Assembly: GCA_900769445.1 (NCBI GenBank)
Contig: CAAGGR010000077.1
Span: 1 to 38,580, forward strand
DNA length: 38,580 bases
Source: an uncultured Alistipes sp.
GTDB lineage: Bacteria > Bacteroidota > Bacteroidia > Bacteroidales > Rikenellaceae
Direction of reading: 5' to 3'
The number at the start of each line of letters is the position of its first letter. The stretch's first letter is position 1. The notes beneath the pieces are model-generated. The model made no database searches. It saw only the letters and a program-made list of their open reading frames with translations, and was not told the DNA's origin. Below are positions 33,377 to 38,580 of this stretch, one piece after another. The position numbers and the translations under genes are program-made.

Positions 33377-34981
33377 ATGCGACGACTAATTTTTAAGACG
33401 ATATCGATAGTAGCCCTCACACTACTCAGCCTAAATACGGTGTGGGCAGATAAGCCACGCCTTGTGGTTAATATCATCATTGGCTCACTCAGCGATAGCG
33501 ATCTTGATAGATACTCTTCAAACTTCTCGGATGGCGGCTTCAAGTTTCTTATGGAGAGCGGCATACGATACCACAACGCCCACCTTGACTATGCCAACAC
33601 ATCTACCGCAGCAGGTCTTGCAACAATAGCCACTGGCACAGAGCCAGCGACACATGGTGTTATTGGCTCGCACTGGTGGAACTATGTAGATGGCTCATAT
33701 GTAGAGCTTCTCCTCGACAACAAAGCACACGCTGTAGAGCCAAGCATCGGTACAGGCAAATACTCTCCACACCGTCTTAGCGCCCCTACACTTGGCGATA
33801 TGCTCGTTATGCAGGATAACCAGAGTAAGAACTGCACAATAGCCGTAGACCCTCTCTCGGCAATACTCCTAACAGGCAAGCAGGGCGTTGCCTACTGGGC
33901 AGAGAGTAAGCAGACACGCTGGACAACATCTTCTGCATATGCGCAGAGTCTGCCGAAGTGGATAGCTGAGTATAACCGCGAGGAGCAGATCAAGATGTAT
34001 CACATGAAGCGCTGGCGACCTATCTACACTGCACAGCACTACACAAACTCCGAGGTGGCTGTTTTGGAGGGCATCACCGGCAAGACAACATCGCTAATCA
34101 GCGACGTAAACCTAAATCTCGCAAATAGCGACTATGGCAAGATGTGCTACACCCCTGCAGGCAACTCTATGGTGCTAAAGTTCGCATTTCAATATATCAC
34201 CAAGGAGTCATTGGGTAGAGACGAACATCCCGACATCCTAAATATCTCGTTGGACACAGCGCGATATATTGCCGAGACCTATGGCACAGAGTCTATGGAG
34301 TACGAGGATATGCTCTACCGCTTGGACAAGGATATCGAGGACTTCCTTGTACGCCTCTTTGCGCAGTTTAAGCGTAAGGAGGATGTGGTGGTAACACTTA
34401 GCTCATATCATGGTACATCGCCATCCTACAATATTAAGGGTAGCACCACACGCGAGAGATTTAATATCGGACAGATGGAGGTATTGGTAAATGCCTTTTT
34501 AGGTGCAAAATATGGCTCTGACAACTACATCTTAGGCTTTGCAAATAAGGCGCTATACCTAAACCATACGCTCCTAAACAGTAAACGCATGGATATCGCA
34601 ACCATCCGCGAGGAGGTGGCTACATTCTTGCTACAGATGCGTGGCATATCATCTGCAGTATCGGCTACAGCACTCCGCAATACCTACTTCGGTGCTGGTC
34701 GTAGTCGCCTTATGCAGCAGAGCTTCTACCCTACTCGCTCGGGCGATGTGATTATAGATTTATTGCCTGGTTGGATTTTTGAGAGAAATGGCATACGCTC
34801 AGCATCAGATGGCGGATACAACTACGATAGAAATGTGCCGCTCATGATATACCGTAGTGGTAAACAGGAGAGCGTGGAGCGCGAGGTAAGTATCTCGGCA
34901 TTAGCCCCAACGCTTGCATACATTCTCGGCATCGAGCGCCCATGGGCAGCCACCGAAACAGCATTATACGAATTTAGATAA
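33377..34981 (+). CDS. Alkaline-phosphatase-superfamily protein lacking most metal ligands (pseudoenzyme candidate)
   Basis: 534-aa exported protein (signal peptide about 1-24, TVWA/DK) aligning along its length with PafA-type phosphatases/nucleotide pyrophosphatases: RLVVNIIIG, FSDGGFKFLMESG, TAAGLATIATGTEPATHGVIG, YEDMLYRLDKDIEDFL, YNYDRNVPLMIY. The nucleophile-position Thr77 is kept. Family metal ligands are not: first Asp is Gly36, the Asp and His of the TDYIGH-type motif are Arg296 and Glu300, the Asp of the DHG motif is Tyr344 (His345 kept), and the last His is Asn486. Zinc catalysis is therefore unlikely; a binding or scaffold role is possible. It lies 26 bases after GSCFA and 26 before sufE. 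Confidence 0.82.
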   Translation: MRRLIFKTISIVALTLLSLNTVWADKPRLVVNIIIGSLSDSDLDRYSSNFSDGGFKFLMESGIRYHNAHLDYANTSTAAGLATIATGTEPATHGVIGSHWWNYVDGSYVELLLDNKAHAVEPSIGTGKYSPHRLSAPTLGDMLVMQDNQSKNCTIAVDPLSAILLTGKQGVAYWAESKQTRWTTSSAYAQSLPKWIAEYNREEQIKMYHMKRWRPIYTAQHYTNSEVAVLEGITGKTTSLISDVNLNLANSDYGKMCYTPAGNSMVLKFAFQYITKESLGRDEHPDILNISLDTARYIAETYGTESMEYEDMLYRLDKDIEDFLVRLFAQFKRKEDVVVTLSSYHGTSPSYNIKGSTTRERFNIGQMEVLVNAFLGAKYGSDNYILGFANKALYLNHTLLNSKRMDIATIREEVATFLLQMRGISSAVSATALRNTYFGAGRSRLMQQSFYPTRSGDVIIDLLPGWIFERNGIRSASDGGYNYDRNVPLMIYRSGKQESVEREVSISALAPTLAYILGIERPWAATETALYEFR

Positions 34982-35007
34982 CATAGAATATAAAACATTG
35001 ATATACA

Positions 35008-35430
35008 ATGGCAAACGATAAAATTCAGGATGCAATAATCGAGGAGTTCTCGATGTTCGACGACTGGTTGGACAAGTACGACTATATTATCAGCCTCAGC
35101 GACTCGCTACCAGAGATAGACCCTCAGAAGCGCACCGATAAGTACCTTATCGAGGGTTGCCAGTCGCGCGTATGGGTATCTTCAGAGATAAAGGATGGCA
35201 AGATGTTCTACAGCGCTGATAGCGATGCCATCATCACCAAGGGTATCATTGCCCTGCTTATCAGCGTGATGAATGGTCGCACACCAGAGGAGGCTGCAAA
35301 CATCGACCTATACTTTATCGATGCAATAGGTCTTGGCGAAAACCTCTCACCAACACGTAGCAATGGTCTGCGCGCTATGGTTGCGCAGATGAAGCTCGAT
35401 GCAAAAATCTTTGCCGAGAAGAGCAACTAA
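35008..35430 (+). CDS. sufE: SufE-family Fe-S assembly protein
   Basis: 140-aa cytoplasmic sulfur-acceptor protein. SufE takes persulfide from the cysteine desulfurase SufS and passes it to the SufBCD scaffold. The acceptor Cys51 lies in the conserved EGCQSRVW loop, and the C-terminal family block GLGENLSPTRSNGL is present. It is followed 26 bases later by a DUF59 protein; sufS and sufBCD are not in the window. Confidence 0.92.
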   Translation: MANDKIQDAIIEEFSMFDDWLDKYDYIISLSDSLPEIDPQKRTDKYLIEGCQSRVWVSSEIKDGKMFYSADSDAIITKGIIALLISVMNGRTPEEAANIDLYFIDAIGLGENLSPTRSNGLRAMVAQMKLDAKIFAEKSN

Positions 35431-35456
35431 TTAGAAAACAGAAAATTGAGAATATA

Positions 35457-35777
35457 ATGACACCAGAGGAGATACTAACGGTTGAGAAAAATATCGTTCT
35501 CACACTTAAGAATATCTACGATCCGGAGATTCCAGTAAATATATACGATCTCGGTCTTATCTATGAGATTAACTTCGAGCCTTCAGGTACTGCAGATATC
35601 ATTATGACACTAACAGCACCTAACTGCCCTATGGCAGATATGCTCTTGGAGGATATACACCGCGAGGTTAGCAAGGTGCAGGGCGTAGAGCGAGTCAATA
35701 TCACACTCACCTTCGAGCCACAGTGGGATAAGTCGATGATGAGCGAGGAGGCACTCTTGGAACTTAACCTGCTATAG
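35457..35777 (+). CDS. DUF59/MIP18-family Fe-S assembly protein (SufT-like)
   Basis: 106-aa cytoplasmic protein of the MIP18/DUF59 family, which assists Fe-S cluster maturation or transfer. Typical motifs are YDPEIPVNIYDLGLIY and TAPNCPMAD with the conserved Cys57, then VERVNITLTFEPQW. Coupling to sufE supports the role. Confidence 0.9.
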   Translation: MTPEEILTVEKNIVLTLKNIYDPEIPVNIYDLGLIYEINFEPSGTADIIMTLTAPNCPMADMLLEDIHREVSKVQGVERVNITLTFEPQWDKSMMSEEALLELNLL

Positions 35778-35786
35778 TAGACGACG

Positions 35787-36692
35787 ATGGGCGTATTAGA
35801 GAATATCTCGGCTTGTGCAGCTTATCTTGGCAATACAGATGCCGAAGAGCGCACCCATATCTTCGAACGACTCTTTAAGGAGCGCGTTAACATCAAGCGC
35901 GAGAGCATAATGCGCACATATAAGGAGGTGGGCGAAGATTGGAACCAAACTCTCTATACCCTACTTCTGAAATACTTGGGTAGCACCCACAATGGCGAGG
36001 CGATGGAGCAGCTATCGAAGGTTGTTACCTACAATATGATTGCCAAGGAGCGTGGCGCATTGCTTAACATCGAAGCACTACTTCTGGGAGGTGCAGGACT
36101 CCTCGATCTATACACCGAAGATAGCTATATCATAGCACTCAAGGAGGAGTTTACACACCTACGAGCGAAATACAATATCACGCCACTATCAGCCGAGGTG
36201 TGGCGACTACACTATATCTACCCCAATACACACCCAACATTGCGTCTTGTGCAATTCGCAGCATCTGTGCGCGAGCAGGCACTATCGTTTGACGCAGCCA
36301 CCGAGTGTCGCACCCGTAAGGATGTGCATAAGATCCTCTCGGGCGCAGCCTCGGAGTACTGGCTCGAACACTTCGCCTTTGGTAGCAATGCCGCCGTTTC
36401 AGCACATATTGGAACCTTTACTAAAGATTTGCTCGGCATCAATGTTATCATACCTATACTTGTGGCTAATGGCGTATTTATGGAGAATAGCGAACTTATC
36501 TCCCGCGCACTGACACTGGCAAAGAACATCCCTGCGGAGGATAACCGCTATATCAAGATGTGGCAAAACCCTGCAGCCCCAATCGCAATATCGGCTATCG
36601 ACTCACAAGCCCTGCTCCACCTACACCGCACCTACTGCGAGAATAATCTATGCAAGGCATGCTTAGTATGGATGAAGCGACGAGGGCTCTAA
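35787..36692 (+). CDS. DUF2851-family protein lacking the N-terminal domain
   Basis: 301-aa protein that I match to the C-terminal two thirds of DUF2851: NIEALLLGGAGLLD, YIIALKEEFTHLRAKYNI, YWLEHFAFGS, NRYIKMWQNP, DSQALLHL, and a terminal Cys cluster YCENNLCKAC. Full-length members, as I recall, are about 430 aa and begin with a nuclease-like region (GPDFFNAK ... NVEIH) that is absent here: the ATG lies nine bases after the DUF59 stop. It may be a natural short form or a deletion. Function unknown. Confidence 0.75.
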   Translation: MGVLENISACAAYLGNTDAEERTHIFERLFKERVNIKRESIMRTYKEVGEDWNQTLYTLLLKYLGSTHNGEAMEQLSKVVTYNMIAKERGALLNIEALLLGGAGLLDLYTEDSYIIALKEEFTHLRAKYNITPLSAEVWRLHYIYPNTHPTLRLVQFAASVREQALSFDAATECRTRKDVHKILSGAASEYWLEHFAFGSNAAVSAHIGTFTKDLLGINVIIPILVANGVFMENSELISRALTLAKNIPAEDNRYIKMWQNPAAPIAISAIDSQALLHLHRTYCENNLCKACLVWMKRRGL

Positions 36693-36770
36693 CTGTGCGA
36701 AAATAGATTGAGAACAGATTTTACCCCTTGCGTGTAGTCTTCTAAATAGATTTAATATACCTCTATAATT

Positions 36771-36802
36771 TTGCCTTTCACATTATTGCGAAAGGCAATT
36801 TT
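36771..36802 (+). terminator. Terminator after the suf/DUF2851 genes
   Basis: TTGCCTTTC (36771-36779) pairs with GAAAGGCAA (36790-36798) across a ten-base loop and is followed by TTTTC. Confidence 0.65.
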
Positions 36803-36835
36803 CGTATTCTCACAGAACAATGTCCCTCAGGAGAG

Positions 36836-36865
36836 TTGTCCTCTGCGAAACTTTTATTAACTTTG
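36836..36865 (+). promoter_or_regulatory. Promoter of the BspA-like gene
   Basis: A -7 element TAACTTTG (36858-36865) lies 19 bases after TTG (36836-36838), matching the Bacteroidota -33/-7 spacing; it is 37 bases before the ATG at 36903. Confidence 0.65.
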
Positions 36866-36902
36866 TATATCGATATGCAAATAATTAGAAACTTATAATA
36901 CT

Positions 36903-38414
36903 ATGAAAAGACTTCTATTACTTTTTACGCTTGCTTTCGTAGCAATGGCGTGCGAGGAGCAACAAGATTTTATCGACAATAACGGTCACGGCTTGGTCTT
37001 TCTTGAGGGCGAGATGAAAGCCTACTTTCCAGACAAGGGCGATACCAAAAACTACAAATTCAACGCCGACCTTGCGTGGAGCGCTACGGTATCAGCCGAT
37101 TGGGTCGAGGTTAACCCCACAAGCGGTGAGGTTGGCGAGAATAAGATTCAAATCAAGGTCGACAAAAACAAGAGCAATGAGCGACGCACGGGCTATGTAG
37201 ATATCACATTGTCAAACGACAAGAGCTACCGCATCGAGCTTGAACAGTTGGCTTCAGGCGAGAATCTCGATGATGTAATCCAGCCAACAAACTCTTGTCC
37301 ATCAAATGAGATTTGGTATACTTCAGCAGATGGGAACATCGTAGAGCCATATAGTGGCGAGGGTAGCCAAGATAATTTCGCCGTTTTTGGTGCAAATATT
37401 GTTTCAAATACTTATGATTCAGAAAAAGAGTGTTGGGTTATTAAATTTGATGGTGATGTAACTTCAATTGGATATGCTGCATTTGCTTATTGTAGTAGCC
37501 TAACAAGTATAACAATTCCAGATAGTGTAACTGCAATTGGATGGCATGCATTCAATGGTTGCAGTAACCTAATAAGTATTACTATTCCAGATAGTGTAAC
37601 TACAATTGAAGGTTATACATTCTTTGAGTGCAGTAGCCTAACAAGTGTAACTATTCCTGATAGTTTAACTTCAATTGGAGATTCTGCATTCTCTTTGTGC
37701 AGTAGCCTAACAAGTGTAACTATTCCAGATAGTGTAACTACGATTGGAGAGTGTGCATTCTGGGTTTGCAGTAGCCTAACAAGTGTAACTATTCCAGATA
37801 GTGTAACAATAATTGGAGGTTATGCATTCGCCCGTTGTAGTAACCTAAGAGAGTTTAACAGCAAATTTGCGACAGAGGATGGTAGATGTCTGATAGTTAA
37901 TGGAGTACTCAATTCATTTGCCCCAGCAGGGCTTACAGAATATACTATTCCAGATGGTGTAACTGCAATTGGATGGCATTCATTCGATTGGTGCAGTAGC
38001 CTAACAAGTATAACAATTCCAGATAGTGTAACTGCAATTGGAATGTGGGCATTCGGTGATTGCAGTAGCCTAACAAGTGTAACTATTCCAGATAGTGTAA
38101 CTACAATTGACGTGAATGCATTCTGTAATTGCAGTGGCCTAACAAGTGTAACTATTCCAGATAGTGTAACTACAATTGGAGATGGTGCATTCGCTTGGTG
38201 CAGTAGCCTAACAAGTGTAACAATTCCAGATAGTGTAACTACAATTGAAGATCATGCATTCTCTGGTTGCAGTAGCCTAACAAGTGTAACTATTCCTGAT
38301 AGTGTAACTACAATTGGAGATTATGCATTCGCTTATTGCAGTAGCCTAACAAGGGTAACAATTCCAGATAGTGTAACTACAATTGGAGATGAGGCATTCG
38401 CTTCTTGTATTTAG
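36903..38414 (+). CDS. BACON plus BspA-type leucine-rich-repeat surface lipoprotein
   Basis: 503-aa lipoprotein with lipobox AFVAMAC (Cys17). A BACON domain follows at about 35-116 (SADWVEVNPTSGEVGEN ... IELEQLAS), then a linker and about thirteen LRR_5 repeats of 23 residues (consensus TSVTIPDSVTTIGDYAFxxCSSL), interrupted once by a non-repeat insert (REFNSKFATEDGRC) near residues 318-350. BspA-type repeats mediate adhesion to host or bacterial surfaces. The last repeat breaks off after the Cys (SCI then stop). The repeat-coding DNA is visibly A+T-richer than the BACON part. It has its own promoter and is downstream of a terminator. Confidence 0.85.
   Translation: MKRLLLLFTLAFVAMACEEQQDFIDNNGHGLVFLEGEMKAYFPDKGDTKNYKFNADLAWSATVSADWVEVNPTSGEVGENKIQIKVDKNKSNERRTGYVDITLSNDKSYRIELEQLASGENLDDVIQPTNSCPSNEIWYTSADGNIVEPYSGEGSQDNFAVFGANIVSNTYDSEKECWVIKFDGDVTSIGYAAFAYCSSLTSITIPDSVTAIGWHAFNGCSNLISITIPDSVTTIEGYTFFECSSLTSVTIPDSLTSIGDSAFSLCSSLTSVTIPDSVTTIGECAFWVCSSLTSVTIPDSVTIIGGYAFARCSNLREFNSKFATEDGRCLIVNGVLNSFAPAGLTEYTIPDGVTAIGWHSFDWCSSLTSITIPDSVTAIGMWAFGDCSSLTSVTIPDSVTTIDVNAFCNCSGLTSVTIPDSVTTIGDGAFAWCSSLTSVTIPDSVTTIEDHAFSGCSSLTSVTIPDSVTTIGDYAFAYCSSLTRVTIPDSVTTIGDEAFASCI
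37460..38407 (+). repeat. Tandem 69-bp repeats coding for BspA-type LRRs
   Basis: The core CTAACAAGTGTAACTATTCC, then AGATAGTGTAACTACAATTG, recurs every 69 bases with a few changes in the variable codons, about five copies before and six after an insert at about 37850-37970. Near-identity at DNA level means recombination could change the copy number. Confidence 0.9.
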
Positions 38415-38580
38415 AAGCCCAAAACAACCAAAATCAACCAGAAATAACCAAACATAAACCTTTAATTATCAATATATTCTAAAAATTAACACTTTCAGGC
38501 TGCTTTTTGATGGTTCCCAAATTTCCACATATTTTTGAGACATATTTCTGACGTGGAGAATTTGCGGAGCTTATTTTTTG
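38415..38580. other. A+T-rich non-coding end of the window
   Basis: No open frame, hairpin-plus-T-tract or clear promoter is seen in these 166 bases. Confidence 0.5.

Noticed and set aside
37460..38407. Regular repeats that might be taken for a CRISPR array
   Set aside because: Units are contiguous 69-bp coding repeats in one open frame (LRR motif), with no unique spacers and no cas genes.

Overview
The window looks like a chromosome segment from a member of the Bacteroidales (Bacteroidota). Evidence: type V pilus (FimA/Mfa-type fimbrillin) lipoproteins, DUF3575, DUF3868 and DUF4906-like families, BACON domains, a BspA-type leucine-rich-repeat lipoprotein, DUF5106 and GSCFA proteins. Several genes are preceded by the Bacteroidota -7 element TAnnTTTG, and ribosome-binding sites are weak or absent. 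The genus cannot be fixed from the sequence alone. No rRNA, tRNA, CRISPR array, integrase or transposase was seen.

Layout. (1) 1-4435: the end of an efflux operon: membrane fusion protein, two ABC ATPases with complementary degenerate sites, and two ABC-2 permeases (YbhGFSR-like). (2) 4436-5872: a Fic protein whose catalytic His is Gln, behind repeated TTTGTCCCG sites, then a structured, terminator-ended stretch. (3) 6024-6298: a broken gene remnant. (4) 6383-12115, minus strand: two large fimbrial lipoproteins, paralogous to the last two subunits of the main pilus operon but with no major subunit or anchor beside them. A thioredoxin-like lipoprotein is divergent to them. (5) 12910-14160, minus: an exported arginine deiminase. 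(6) 14374-15573: a membrane-embedded AraC-type regulator. (7) 15841-28262: the main type V pilus operon: DUF3575 barrel, DUF3868/OmpA-like protein, major fimbrillin, an intra-operon hairpin, Mfa2/FimB-type anchor, three accessory/tip lipoproteins, a DUF5106 thioredoxin-like protein and an outer-membrane barrel. (8) 28326-29992: a DUF486 membrane protein and a BACON lipoprotein. (9) 30075-31179, minus: nucleosidase and LuxS. (10) 31262-36692: acyltransferase, GSCFA protein, a phosphatase-family protein that has lost its metal ligands, SufE, a SufT-like DUF59 protein and a short DUF2851 protein. (11) 36903-38414: a BACON plus BspA-LRR lipoprotein with near-identical 69-bp repeats.

How it works together. 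The fimbrial part has one assembly set (barrel, OmpA-like protein, major subunit, anchor) and two alternative pairs of large tip-like subunits, each with a nearby CxxC thioredoxin-like exported protein. All six polymerising-type subunits carry a Thr-Arg-(Ala/Gly) site downstream of the lipid cysteine and the anchor does not, which fits protease-activated strand exchange. The one-component membrane regulator and the exported arginine deiminase lie between the two tip cassettes. The most unusual points are this second tip cassette, the likely pseudo-enzymes (Fic H to Q; phosphatase with five of six metal ligands lost), and the chimeric repeat-rich surface protein at the end.
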